Made by a program: the position numbers and the translations under genes. From Blastopirellula sp. (lineage in GTDB: Bacteria; Planctomycetota; Planctomycetia; Pirellulales; Pirellulaceae), in NCBI GenBank assembly GCA_002733575.1, contig NVWB01000005.1, positions 1 through 64,000 on the forward strand: a DNA stretch of 64,000 nt, read 5' to 3'. Below are positions 28,427 to 37,143 of this stretch, piece by piece (the first letter of the stretch is position 1; each line of letters starts with the position of its first letter). The notes beneath the pieces were generated by a model, which ran no database searches, had not been told where the DNA came from, and worked only from the letters and a program-made list of their open reading frames with translations.

Positions 28427-28889
28427 TCTAGAACATTTTAAAAATTCGTGTCCCGACTCATTACGAAAAACGGCTTTTGATTTTCAGTTTTTCTCAGTCC
28501 CGTTAGGGACGATATCATGTAGCCAGGGAATTCATTCCCTGGAACCGATATGCCCCAATTCAAGAAAGCCCCAGTCGGGGCGACATCGAGAGGATCAAGG
28601 ATGTTTTGGCATTTAACTGCCGATTCGTGTTAGGAATATCTTTGATTTACAGTATGAAACTGCCGCTTTAAATCGATGTCGCCCCATCCGGGGCTTTGAG
28701 GTTTCGTGGCTCTTTTTCCAGGGGATAAATCCCCTGGCTACACGATTTCGTCCCTTTCGGGACTAAAAATAATTTCAATCTGACGCATTATCTAGCCTGA
28801 AGAGACTAGAAAGAACCGAAGAACCTGACAGTAATTTCCCCCACTCATCGATGAATACTCGGGTATGCTATCTTTAGAAATGCTCTAGA
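28427..28889. mobile_element. Nested-palindrome element A (463 bp, terminal inverted repeats)
   Basis: Ends: TCTAGAACATTTTAAAAA (28427-28444) and, read inward from the other side, TCTAGAGCATTTCTAAAG (28872-28889). Inside, outer arms 28496-28542 and 28718-28764 pair; each arm also folds on itself around AGGGAAT/ATTCCCT or GGGGAT/ATCCCC. Inner arms 28566-28589 and 28673-28696 pair at 21 of 24 bases. There is no coding capacity. The right 120 bp match element B in reverse orientation. MITE-like, non-autonomous by inference. Confidence 0.8.
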
Positions 28890-28981
28890 AAATCAGTTCG
28901 CACATTTATGTTGTGAGCAGCCTGAATCCATGCTACGATTTCAAGCATGTACTACGCACCCTCATCAGGCACCCCTGCTCC

Positions 28982-29674
28982 ATGAAATACCTCCCCAAAT
29001 TCCGCTTCAGCGTCCGCACGTTGATGATCATCACGGCGCTGCTTTGTGTAGGGTTTGGATATCTCGGCTTGAAGATGCGCCGGGCTCAGAAGCAGCGGGA
29101 AGTGGTTGTCTGGGTGCAAGAGCATCGAGGTTCGGTGGAGTATTCGTTTAGACGCGGAAGAATGCTTTTCAATCCAGCATCAATGCTTGGTTCAAGTATA
29201 CCCAGGTTTGATTTTGGAAAGTCGCCTGTGCCTGAGTGGCTGCTTAATCTATTTGGTGTTGATTTCTTTCATTCCGTAACTATTGTTGATTTCCCCTATA
29301 ATGAAGAAATTTCTGATCTCTCTCCACTTGCTTCACTTACCGATCTTAAGAAAATCTGGATATCTTCACCCAACGTTACCGACCTTTCGGCAATAGCTCA
29401 TCTGACTCAGATCGAAGAATTAAGTCTTTCTGGATCATCCGTGACAGATCTTTCACCTCTAGGAAAATTCGAAAACCTTAAAGAGCTTGACCTCCAACGC
29501 ACTCAAGCCACGGATATATCACCTTTGTTCAAGCTAAAAAAATTGTCACTTGTACATTTAATGGGAACAGAAGTTTCCAAAGAGGAAATTGCTAAATTGC
29601 AAAAGGCAGTTCCGGATTGCAAGGTAGAATATTTAGAATATCTTTGGGATGATTATGACTTTGGGTTCGACTAA
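28982..29674 (+). CDS. Membrane-anchored leucine-rich-repeat protein
   Basis: 230 residues. I chose the ATG at 28982 because the two paralogs at 62540 and 63410 begin in the same way (MKYLPKFRFSVRTLMI); the frame is open 23 codons further upstream. One N-terminal transmembrane helix (about 9-29), then 'RRAQKQREVVVWVQEH' and about 55 unrelated residues. Short LRR units of about 22 residues follow ('LTQIEELSLSGSSVTDLSPLGKFENLKELDLQRTQATDISPL'), of the internalin-like/bacterial type. It is probably exposed outside the cytoplasmic membrane and binds protein or glycan partners; no enzyme domain is present. It starts 93 bp after element A. Confidence 0.8.
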   Translation: MKYLPKFRFSVRTLMIITALLCVGFGYLGLKMRRAQKQREVVVWVQEHRGSVEYSFRRGRMLFNPASMLGSSIPRFDFGKSPVPEWLLNLFGVDFFHSVTIVDFPYNEEISDLSPLASLTDLKKIWISSPNVTDLSAIAHLTQIEELSLSGSSVTDLSPLGKFENLKELDLQRTQATDISPLFKLKKLSLVHLMGTEVSKEEIAKLQKAVPDCKVEYLEYLWDDYDFGFD

Positions 29675-29688
29675 ACTCAAGTCTTTCC

Positions 29689-30459
29689 CTAACGCTTACC
29701 CCAACGAAACGATCTCTTGTCTTGCGTCACAATTGCCTGCATGTCGGGGCTCAGGGAGTAGTATTTTGACGGGCGGTTGATTTCTAGTTCGACTTGATGC
29801 CGACTATGGGGGCTGCTGGCGTAAATTACGGGGGCGTTGGTGACTCGAAAAATACTGGTCGGTTTGCCGTTCCAGCGGGTCATGTACAGACCGGCCCCGA
29901 GTGATGGTTCTCGTTGGAACTCAAACGGTTTGCTGGTGAGCATCTGAATGATTTTTCGGTCGTCGCCGGTTTGCCCACGGAAAGTGATTCGCTGAACGCG
30001 TTGATTGCGATCAAAGTAATACGTCAGCGAACCGGCCAAGTCGTTGACCTCGGTTCCCGTGACCAGTGGTACTCGCAGTCCTTCTAAATTCAAGTCAGCC
30101 AACGTGGTCGAAACTCTCGGCCAGCGGGCCATGATCCAACGGGGCGTGGCCTCGAAGTTCAAGGCTTCTTGCAAACTATGAAAAGCAGGATCGGTAGGAG
30201 TGCCTGCCCCGGCAATTGATATTGTAGGAGTCGAGCTTCCAGGCGAAGTGCCCCCGGTTTGTGTGTTGGAAACAAATGCAGGGACACCAATCAGGCTATC
30301 TGGTGTTTCATTTTTTTTCTCATCACCAGAGGGGATCACACCTTCGGCCATCTCCCACGCCGAGGAAGTGGCTTCTTTGAAGTCCACATTGTAATAAGAG
30401 TAGGGTGCGCCAAAACAAGCACCCATGATCGCCATATAAGTTAAATTGCGTCGAATCAC
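29689..30459 (-). CDS. Uncharacterised secreted or membrane-tethered protein
   Basis: 256 residues. A short hydrophobic N-terminus (MIRRNLTYMAIMGACFGAPYSY) may anchor or export it. A Thr/Ser/Pro-rich linker (about 75-95) precedes a compact domain: 'RWPRVSTTLADLNLEGLRVPLVTG', 'LAGSLTYYFDRNQRVQRITFRG', and 'RHQVELEINRPSKYYSLS' near the end. I do not recognise a characterised family; the pattern suggests a planctomycete-specific protein. It converges on the LRR gene (14 bp apart) and diverges from the methyltransferase gene. Confidence 0.75.
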   Translation of the reverse strand: MIRRNLTYMAIMGACFGAPYSYYNVDFKEATSSAWEMAEGVIPSGDEKKNETPDSLIGVPAFVSNTQTGGTSPGSSTPTISIAGAGTPTDPAFHSLQEALNFEATPRWIMARWPRVSTTLADLNLEGLRVPLVTGTEVNDLAGSLTYYFDRNQRVQRITFRGQTGDDRKIIQMLTSKPFEFQREPSLGAGLYMTRWNGKPTSIFRVTNAPVIYASSPHSRHQVELEINRPSKYYSLSPDMQAIVTQDKRSFRWGKR

Positions 30460-30633
30460 GATTGAAACTCCGAGCCAAAAAAGAGAAACCGATATTGTCT
30501 ATTTCGACATTTGGCACGGTAAAGATCGAGCAAACCCGGTTTGCGTGATTTGATCGGTCTGTTAAGTTTTGTTTCTCCGATTAGAATGATCGGATTACTC
30601 GTTTCTAACTGTAGAACATGAACCCAACCTGCC

Positions 30634-31866
30634 ATGCCTGAGCCTGCACAAAACCTACAACCGGCAACACCGGCCGATTTCCAATGGATCACCGGAGAGC
30701 AGGCCCGAGATCTGTTGGCACAATTGTCGAAACAGCATGGCCAAAAGCTTTCGCTGGCCGTGATGTTGCAATTGCGAAAAGAAGTCGGGGCCACGCGTGC
30801 AGGCTTACTCGTCGAACAGCACGAACTTCGCCCGCGTGGCAAATCAAAGTTCAAAGCGGCGGACCAAATGTTCTTCACCAAGATAGGGCTCGAACAATCG
30901 ACCGATGAACAAATTGCCCAGTACAAAGCAAAGCGGTTTGTTGAGTCCGGCATTCAAACATCCGATCACGTGGCCGATTGCTGCTGTGGAATCGGCGGAG
31001 ACACGGCCGCGTTGAGTCAACATTCGCAGGTTACCGCGGTCGATTTGTCAGAGCAGCATCTATTTTACGCTGCCGCCAATTGCCAGGCAGCCGGAAGAAG
31101 TTCCATAAAAACGCATTGTGAAAGAGCAGAAACGATTGACTTGCAAAACTTTGCGGCGTGGCATATTGATCCTGATCGCCGAGTCGATGGGCGGCGAACC
31201 ACCCAGCTAGAACACTATAGCCCTACGCTTGCTGACTTGGAACAGATGTTACAAACCAACGACAACGCGGCCATTAAACTGGCACCAGCGGCGAGTGTTC
31301 CAGACGCTTGGCAGCAAAGGGCCGAACTTCAGTGGATCAGCCGAGACCGCGAATGCAAACAACTGGTTGCCTGGTTCGGCAAGTTGGCACTGCAACCAGG
31401 CCAGCGAAAAGCAACCAAGATTGATCGAGAGGGCACGCCTCACAGTTTTACCGGTCAGTTAGGCAAGCGAGCGAATACTTCAGCAGACCAAGTCGGTCAA
31501 TTCGTTTACGAACCAGATCCGGCCATTCTTGCGGCTGAATTAACCGATGCGATTGCCGTTGAGTTCAATTTAAAGCGATTGATGCCACGAAGTGTGTACC
31601 TTACTGCCGATCATCCTGTGAAATCGCCGCTGCTTTCGATGTTCCATTTGATTGAGTGTTTGCCGATGGATGTAAAGAAAATTCGCAAAACACTTCTGCA
31701 ACTTGAGATCGGCCAACTCGAAATCAAAAAACGTGGCGTAGATATTCTGCCAGAAGCATTTCGCAAAAAGCTGAAATTAAAAACTGAACTGCCAGGCCAA
31801 GCCGTGTTGATATTAACGCCAACGCCTGAAGGCAATCGGGCCATTTTATGCCAGCGAGTTACATAA
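30634..31866 (+). CDS. Class I SAM-dependent methyltransferase with THUMP-like domain
   Basis: 410 residues. SAM-binding motif I is VADCCCGIGGDTAALS (about 109-124), followed by the acidic end of strand 2 'VTAVDLSEQH'. Motif 'WHIDPDRRVDGRR' corresponds to the catalytic DPxR-type loop seen in this family. The C-terminal part ('PRSVYLTADHPVKSPLLSMFHLIECLPMDVKKIRKTLLQL') resembles the THUMP-like domain described for these proteins, which suggests an RNA or other nucleic-acid substrate. The actual target is not known. No operon partner. Confidence 0.82.
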   Translation: MPEPAQNLQPATPADFQWITGEQARDLLAQLSKQHGQKLSLAVMLQLRKEVGATRAGLLVEQHELRPRGKSKFKAADQMFFTKIGLEQSTDEQIAQYKAKRFVESGIQTSDHVADCCCGIGGDTAALSQHSQVTAVDLSEQHLFYAAANCQAAGRSSIKTHCERAETIDLQNFAAWHIDPDRRVDGRRTTQLEHYSPTLADLEQMLQTNDNAAIKLAPAASVPDAWQQRAELQWISRDRECKQLVAWFGKLALQPGQRKATKIDREGTPHSFTGQLGKRANTSADQVGQFVYEPDPAILAAELTDAIAVEFNLKRLMPRSVYLTADHPVKSPLLSMFHLIECLPMDVKKIRKTLLQLEIGQLEIKKRGVDILPEAFRKKLKLKTELPGQAVLILTPTPEGNRAILCQRVT

Positions 31867-31899
31867 ATTCAACAATTGTGTGAAACTGGGGCACTTACC

Positions 31900-32150
31900 G
31901 GGTAGCCCAGTTTGCTCGCAAACTGGGTTGACGCAGTCAACAAGAGGTCGCACGTGGTGCTGAGCCTAGAACAAAAGATGTTCATTTTTGACGTAGGTCA
32001 GTGCTGTGCCTGACTATGAAGTGGCATCGATTCTCAATCTCCGTCAGGCACAGCACTGACCTACAGATTTTCAAATCCAAAGTTGTTCGACATTCAACAT
32101 GAAATCTCTTGCGGCTGCGCCGCCCAGTTTGCGATCAAACAGGGCTACCC
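31900..32150. repeat. Nested inverted-repeat (REPIN-like) element
   Basis: Outer arms 31900-31927 and 32123-32150 match in inverse orientation at 26 of 28 bases. The left arm itself is a hairpin, CCCAGTTTGC-tc-GCAAACTGGG. Inner arms 31993-32014 and 32043-32064 (starting GTAGGTCAGTGCTGTGCC) pair perfectly over 22 bases. A small GTTGAC/GTCAAC hairpin lies at 31927-31941. It fills the gap between the methyltransferase and esterase genes; no coding capacity. Confidence 0.85.
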
Positions 32151-32244
32151 ATTCTTTTCTTTGAATCAGCCCCCGATTTGCAAACCGCGTCTCTAGCGGT
32201 TAAGTTAAAGGGCTCACTTAAATTTCATCCTGGAGTTTTGTCAC

Positions 32245-33000
32245 ATGTGGAAATCACTTTTTCTTGTTGTTCCTTGTATGATGGTTTCGTTTTCGCCCAT
32301 GTTTGCTGATACCCAACCCAAAGCCGAGCCTGGCAAACAGGTGGCTCAAACACTCACTTATCAAGATGCTGATGGCAAAGAGCAATCGATCTCGTATTGG
32401 CTCTATCTGCCCAAAGACCACAAAGCCGATGGCAAAAAAATGCCGCTGATGCTCTTTCTGCATGGGGCAGGCGAACGTGGCGACGACTTGGAAAAAGTTG
32501 CAAAACATGGTCCACCAAAAATTGTTCAAACGAAAAAAGATTTTCCTTTCATTGTGATCTCGCCCCAGTGTCCTAAAGGAGTTTGGTGGAACACAGCAGA
32601 AAACCTTGGCAAACTGAATAAATTAGTTGAGACCATTATCGATCAGCAGAACGTCGATACCTCGCGTGTTTATTGCACCGGCTTAAGCATGGGCGGTTAT
32701 GGTACTTGGTCGCTCGTGGCCAAGTACCCTGGGCTTTTTGCCGCAGCGGTTCCGATTTGTGGCGGCGGTGATCCTGATGATGCGGCTGCACTGGCGAAGA
32801 CTCCGATTTGGGCATTTCATGGCGATGCTGACAGTGTGGTGCCACACAAACGCAGCAAGGAAATGGTAGACGCAGTCAACGCAGCTAAAGGCGATGTCCA
32901 ACTGACTTCCTACCCAGGAGTCAATCACGATAGCTGGACTAAAACTTATAACAATGCTGAAGTCTACAAGTGGTTGCTTTCGCATACGAAGAAAAATTAA
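32245..33000 (+). CDS. Secreted alpha/beta-hydrolase (esterase/peptidase-like)
   Basis: 251 residues with a signal peptide (cleavage near MFADT). The alpha/beta-hydrolase fold is clear: oxyanion region 'LFLHGAGERGDDL' (71-82), nucleophile Ser148 in GLSMGGYGTW, acid Asp196 in HGDADSVVP and His228 in 'PGVNHDSW'. This is the 'predicted peptidase/phospholipase' group related to polyhydroxybutyrate depolymerase and feruloyl esterase. The true substrate is probably an ester of a polysaccharide or lipid, outside the cytoplasm. The 38-bp gap to the DUF4013 gene on the same strand suggests an operon. Confidence 0.85.
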   Translation: MWKSLFLVVPCMMVSFSPMFADTQPKAEPGKQVAQTLTYQDADGKEQSISYWLYLPKDHKADGKKMPLMLFLHGAGERGDDLEKVAKHGPPKIVQTKKDFPFIVISPQCPKGVWWNTAENLGKLNKLVETIIDQQNVDTSRVYCTGLSMGGYGTWSLVAKYPGLFAAAVPICGGGDPDDAAALAKTPIWAFHGDADSVVPHKRSKEMVDAVNAAKGDVQLTSYPGVNHDSWTKTYNNAEVYKWLLSHTKKN

Positions 33001-33038
33001 AGCACAACCTTCACTCGATTTGATCTTAGGAGAACACG

Positions 33039-33827
33039 ATGTCCTCGAATTTCCCTACGGATGAACACAATCCCTATAGCTCGCCGAGTGAAGGCTACCA
33101 ACCACCAGGAGAGCCAGTGGGCACCGGCACGCCGCGGCGTGACTCCATTGATTATTTCTACGCCTATAACTTTGTGTTTGAAAGTCAAAACTGGGTCACT
33201 ACTCTGCTATTAAGTACACTGACAATGATCATACCACTGGTGGGTGGAATTGTATTGATCGGTTACCACTACGAAGTCATCGCGGTGTTAGCCATGGGCC
33301 GCGGGCGTCCTTATCCTGACTATGACTTCGGTCGGTTTGGTGAATATCTGACCCGTGGTGTTTGGGTCTTCTTAGTGAGTCTGTGTGCGGGACTGCTTGT
33401 TCAGGTCATTATAGCTCCACTAGTCATTTGCGGTTGGTTGATGATTGGAATAGCCGTAAGCATTGATCCAGTGTTAGGAATCATCGGGATGTTTTTCTTC
33501 ATTCTTCTAATGATTGCATGTAGTATCATTCCATCCTTTATCATGACACCACTTACCCTTAGAGCTGGCTTGACAAAAAACTTTGGCGAAGCTTTTGATT
33601 TTGCATTCGTGAAAGACTTTGTTTCAAAAATGTGGGTCGAACAAATTCTGGTTGCCCTATTTATGAGCATCAGTTCTTTGTTTGTGGTGCTGGCAGGGGG
33701 GATAATGTTTTGTGTTGGAATGTACCCGGCACTGGTTTTGGTAATGATGGCATATACCCACATCCAATTTCAGTTGTACCAAGTCTACCTTTCACGCGGC
33801 GGAGTGCCGATACGCATTGCACAGTAA
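33039..33827 (+). CDS. DUF4013 integral membrane protein
   Basis: 262 residues, start supported by AGGAG 8 bases upstream. A polar, Pro-rich N-terminus of about 35 residues is followed by 'YFYAYNFVFESQNWVTTLLLSTLTMIIPLVGGIVLIGYHYEV' and the motif 'GRGRPYPDYDFGRFGEYLTRG', both typical of DUF4013. About five transmembrane helices follow in pairs. The family is a relative of other small helical membrane proteins of unknown function. It converges on the sulfatase gene, with element B between. Confidence 0.85.
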   Translation: MSSNFPTDEHNPYSSPSEGYQPPGEPVGTGTPRRDSIDYFYAYNFVFESQNWVTTLLLSTLTMIIPLVGGIVLIGYHYEVIAVLAMGRGRPYPDYDFGRFGEYLTRGVWVFLVSLCAGLLVQVIIAPLVICGWLMIGIAVSIDPVLGIIGMFFFILLMIACSIIPSFIMTPLTLRAGLTKNFGEAFDFAFVKDFVSKMWVEQILVALFMSISSLFVVLAGGIMFCVGMYPALVLVMMAYTHIQFQLYQVYLSRGGVPIRIAQ

Positions 33828-33848
33828 GAAATGTTCAATGCGTATTAC

Positions 33849-34112
33849 GAGGGCATTTCTAAAGATAGCATACTGAGTATTCACCGATGGTTGGGGCAAA
33901 TGATTGTCATGTTCTCCGGTTCTTTCTAGTCTCTCCAGTCTAGTAATGCTTCAGATTGAATTTATTTATTAGTCCCGATAGGGACGATATCGTGTAGCCA
34001 GGGAATGAATTCCCTGGCTACACGATATCGTCCCTAACGGGACTGAAAAAACAGAAAAATAAAAAATCCGCTTTTCATAATTAGTCGGAACAAGGATTTT
34101 TAAAATGCTCTA
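33849..34112. mobile_element. Nested-palindrome element B (about 264 bp, inverted relative to A)
   Basis: The left end GGGCATTTCTAAAGATAGCA matches the right end of element A in reverse. The right end reads ...TTTTTAAAATGCTCTA. The 120 bp next to the left end align with element A throughout. In place of the large interior of A there is one 74-bp almost perfect palindrome (33971-34044). B therefore looks like an internally deleted form of A. The terminal CTA (34110-34112) is the stop codon of the sulfatase. Confidence 0.8.
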
Positions 34113-35474
34113 GGGCTTGATCACAATCGAATGATCTGGCACATCGGAATTGTCTTTCTGCGATTCTTGTACGCGAATTGCTTGTAGTTTGGCCAGTTGC
34201 TTCTTGTTCGTCGCAGCCCGGTCTGTTTTCTCGTATGGATCAACACTCAAGTGAAATAACTCCGAAGTTTTCTTCTTGGTGTTGTAGATTAACTTCCAAT
34301 CGCCCAGATGCACGGCCACACTGGTTCCGCCGGGGCCTACGTTGTAGAGAACACGATTCTCATTGCCTGGTATTTTGCCGGTAATGACAGGCCAAATATT
34401 TTGTCCATCCCAGGCTAAGTCTTCCTCTTGTTCAAAGCCAACTAAGTGACATAGCGTAGGCATCCAGTCGACCACATGCAGCGGGGCGGTAATCTTTTTC
34501 GGCTGTAGATGTCCTTTCCAATGGACAAACGCTGGCACGCGAATCCCGCCTTCGTACGATTGTTTTTTCCAACCTCGCAGTGGATGATTTAGCCCTTGGA
34601 CTTTGGTGGTCGCCTTGGTGTTGGGGTAGTTACGGCTATCGTCTCCGTTGGTTCCGCCGTTGTCTGAGAAGAAGAGGATTAGCGTGTTGTCTCGCTGTCC
34701 GGTTTGTTCCAGTGCGGCCAGCATTTGGCCTACGCCGTCATCTAAATGGGCCACACTGGCCGCGTATTGACGTCGGCCAGTATCAATGAGTTGACATAAG
34801 TCGAGATATTTCTCCGTTTCATCAAACGGAGTATGAACCGCTGTATACGGAACATAGATAAAGAAAGGGCCTTCTCGTTTGGCTTCGATAAACTTGACTG
34901 CTTCGCTGGTGACTAAGTCGGTCACGTGTCCTTTTTCTTCGATCAACTGGTCATTGCGATGCCAGGTCTGCATGTACTCGCCCTGTTTGTACAAGTGGCT
35001 CCAAGGGTTCACGCCGCCTGCCAAGCTTCCGTGCGAATGTTGAAACCCAAACTGCTTGGGGCCCCACTGAGTTTTAGAACCAAGATGCCATTTACCAGTG
35101 ATGTAAGTTTCATAGCCGACCGATTGAAGTGCCGAAGCCAGGGTAACCGTGTTCCAAGGAAGCACTCGCGTGTTGGATGGGGCATGGTTGCCAAAACGGC
35201 TCCAATATCGGCCAGTCAACAGTCCGGCCCTAGTCGGCGTACACATCGGCGCCACATAATGCCGGTCAAGTTCTACGCTTTGTTTACAAAGCTGATCGAT
35301 ATGCGGCGTAGGAATCGGGCTGCCATGATAACCGACATCGGCCCAGCCCATGTCGTCGGCTACAATCACCAAGATATTGGGGCGAGTAGTAGGTTCACTG
35401 CCTAGCAGTTGATGAGCAAGAGCTATCAGCCCTAGAAAACATGAATAAGATATTAAACGGGTACAGATCGACAT
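34110..35474 (-). CDS. Secreted sulfatase (formylglycine type)
   Basis: 454 residues with a signal peptide (ending near LLGSEP). Metal-binding Asp40/Asp41 lie in 'VIVADDMGWADVGYHG'. The active-site cysteine is Cys78 in MCTPTRAGLLTGR (CxPxR), which needs conversion to formylglycine. 'HTPFDETEKY' and the late 'DGQNIWPVITGK' stretches fit family S1. It hydrolyses sulfate esters, most likely on algal or mucin polysaccharides, in the periplasm. The substrate subfamily cannot be read. The TAG stop lies inside the terminal repeat of element B, so the C-terminus may have been reset by that insertion. Confidence 0.93.
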   Translation of the reverse strand: MSICTRLISYSCFLGLIALAHQLLGSEPTTRPNILVIVADDMGWADVGYHGSPIPTPHIDQLCKQSVELDRHYVAPMCTPTRAGLLTGRYWSRFGNHAPSNTRVLPWNTVTLASALQSVGYETYITGKWHLGSKTQWGPKQFGFQHSHGSLAGGVNPWSHLYKQGEYMQTWHRNDQLIEEKGHVTDLVTSEAVKFIEAKREGPFFIYVPYTAVHTPFDETEKYLDLCQLIDTGRRQYAASVAHLDDGVGQMLAALEQTGQRDNTLILFFSDNGGTNGDDSRNYPNTKATTKVQGLNHPLRGWKKQSYEGGIRVPAFVHWKGHLQPKKITAPLHVVDWMPTLCHLVGFEQEEDLAWDGQNIWPVITGKIPGNENRVLYNVGPGGTSVAVHLGDWKLIYNTKKKTSELFHLSVDPYEKTDRAATNKKQLAKLQAIRVQESQKDNSDVPDHSIVIKP

Positions 35475-35503
35475 CGGTAAATTATCCAGTCTGTGTAAGA
35501 ACT

Positions 35504-37042
35504 TTATCTGGCACTCTCTACTTCTTTAACTTCGATAGTGACGTTGCCGATGTTATCGCCAAGCTGTGCCGGGTGGTCGTTGACTTTGAGATAGAGCGTG
35601 GTGTTGGTTTCAATCTTTAGTTCGCGTTGTGAACCGACTGGCTCTTGAAAGGCAAGTGGCGCGGTGCCTTGGCCATTCCAGTTATCGGCGCGTAAACCGC
35701 ACATTAACATTCCCAATGGAAATCCGTTGTAGTATCTCAGCGTAATTCCGTTGGGTTCGCTCATCCAAGGTTGATTGTCTTCCTGAGCAATTTGATATTG
35801 GCCAGAAGCACTTAGCTGATAGGTTTTGCCGGCTTCTAACAAGATGCCGGTTGACTGCCAGCCTCGATCGGCGGTGATCATCGCAGTGGCCGAAGCACCT
35901 GTGATCGCTTGCCCTTTTTTATATTGGACATCATTTCTAGCGAAGTCATATCCATACTCAGAATTCACCACGAACAGTTGCCAGCCTTCGCTGATCTCTG
36001 GCCACTGGTCGGCCAGTGATTCAAGTAATCTTCGACTCAAGTCAGTATGAAAACGCACGTTCTTGTACGATTCTCGAAAGGCTTTTTGTGAGCGAGGGTT
36101 ATGATCTAAATAGGTCACCGCACCCCAGCACCAGCCATACGGTTCGTTCTGTAAATGAGCGGTCGGGCCGTAGATCATGATCGTGCCCAAGGTCATGCCG
36201 CGCTGTGCTTTGTATTCTTCCTTGATAATTTTGATGCGTCCCCACATCGGAACATCTAGTTTGTTGTTCGGCACTATTCCAACTTCAAGTTTCTTGCCGT
36301 CCCAGGAGTGCGTACCAAAGTATTCGGCCATCCCCTCCATGTACCACGGCGGACCTGCGCCGCCGAGTAGATTGTTCATAAAGGCGTGCGTTCCTTCGTG
36401 CAGCAAAAGATGACGCTGGTAGTAATCGCTCGGTTGATCCAATAGCCAGACCGTGTCATTGCGTGCATAGCCATATAAGAACTCTGGTAAGTTGCCAGGC
36501 AAAAGTCCGGCGGCTGAGAACTTTTCTTTGCCAGACATCAAGCAGGCTTTGATCTTCCAGTTGGCGTGCTTAGCAGGGTCTACATGAAAGTAACTGCACC
36601 AGTGGGGAAATGCCGCGTCGAACAACGCAGGAAATGAATTGAGTTCGGCACTCGCAGGCAAGTCGGTATAGAGCGTCAGGTGCGTGCCTGAGATTGTGCG
36701 AATTCCGGCGACTGATAATTTGGCAGGGTCGGCTTCAAACTCCTCATGAACTTGTATCGGCCCCGGTTTGAAACGCTCTTTGGCGTTATCATTGTTCATA
36801 AATTGATTGAAGAGTCGTTCTCCTTCATTCTTGGGTGGGGCCGTTTCTGGCTTTTTCGATGTGCCTTGCCGAAAAGCCGTAGGGTTGCCTGGATCTTCAA
36901 TCGTGGCTGTCGTTTGTTGCGAAGTGGTAACCGGTCGCTGCGCTGTTGATGGCTGAGTTGCAGATGGTTTCGAACCACAGCCGACGAGGGACAAACCCAA
37001 TGCGGCGAGAATAGTTAAACGTATCAAATCCATTGAGTGCAC
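35504..37042 (-). CDS. Lipoprotein with HExxH metalloprotease-like domain
   Basis: 512 residues. Lipobox at Cys22 (SLVGC), then a Ser/Thr/Gln-rich spacer. HEGTH at 215-219 sits in 'HLLLHEGTHAFMNNLL', with 'PPWYMEGMAEYFG' 17 residues later supplying the third ligand (Glu236 or Glu240): a gluzincin arrangement. The C-terminal 140 residues ('GILLEAGKTYQLSASGQYQIA', 'GITLRYYNGFPLGMLMCGLRADN') resemble a small beta-sandwich of lectin or PA-IL type. Probably a membrane-attached peptidase facing the periplasm or exterior; substrate unknown. ATG at codon 4 is an alternative start. Confidence 0.75.
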   Translation of the reverse strand: MHSMDLIRLTILAALGLSLVGCGSKPSATQPSTAQRPVTTSQQTTATIEDPGNPTAFRQGTSKKPETAPPKNEGERLFNQFMNNDNAKERFKPGPIQVHEEFEADPAKLSVAGIRTISGTHLTLYTDLPASAELNSFPALFDAAFPHWCSYFHVDPAKHANWKIKACLMSGKEKFSAAGLLPGNLPEFLYGYARNDTVWLLDQPSDYYQRHLLLHEGTHAFMNNLLGGAGPPWYMEGMAEYFGTHSWDGKKLEVGIVPNNKLDVPMWGRIKIIKEEYKAQRGMTLGTIMIYGPTAHLQNEPYGWCWGAVTYLDHNPRSQKAFRESYKNVRFHTDLSRRLLESLADQWPEISEGWQLFVVNSEYGYDFARNDVQYKKGQAITGASATAMITADRGWQSTGILLEAGKTYQLSASGQYQIAQEDNQPWMSEPNGITLRYYNGFPLGMLMCGLRADNWNGQGTAPLAFQEPVGSQRELKIETNTTLYLKVNDHPAQLGDNIGNVTIEVKEVESAR

Positions 37043-37143
37043 CAGAAATAAATGAAAAGTACCACAAAGGGGAGAATCTTTCTTCCATTCGTGTTATTCT
37101 AAACAAAAACTACAAGAGTTACCGACCCCAGACGAAAATAACT

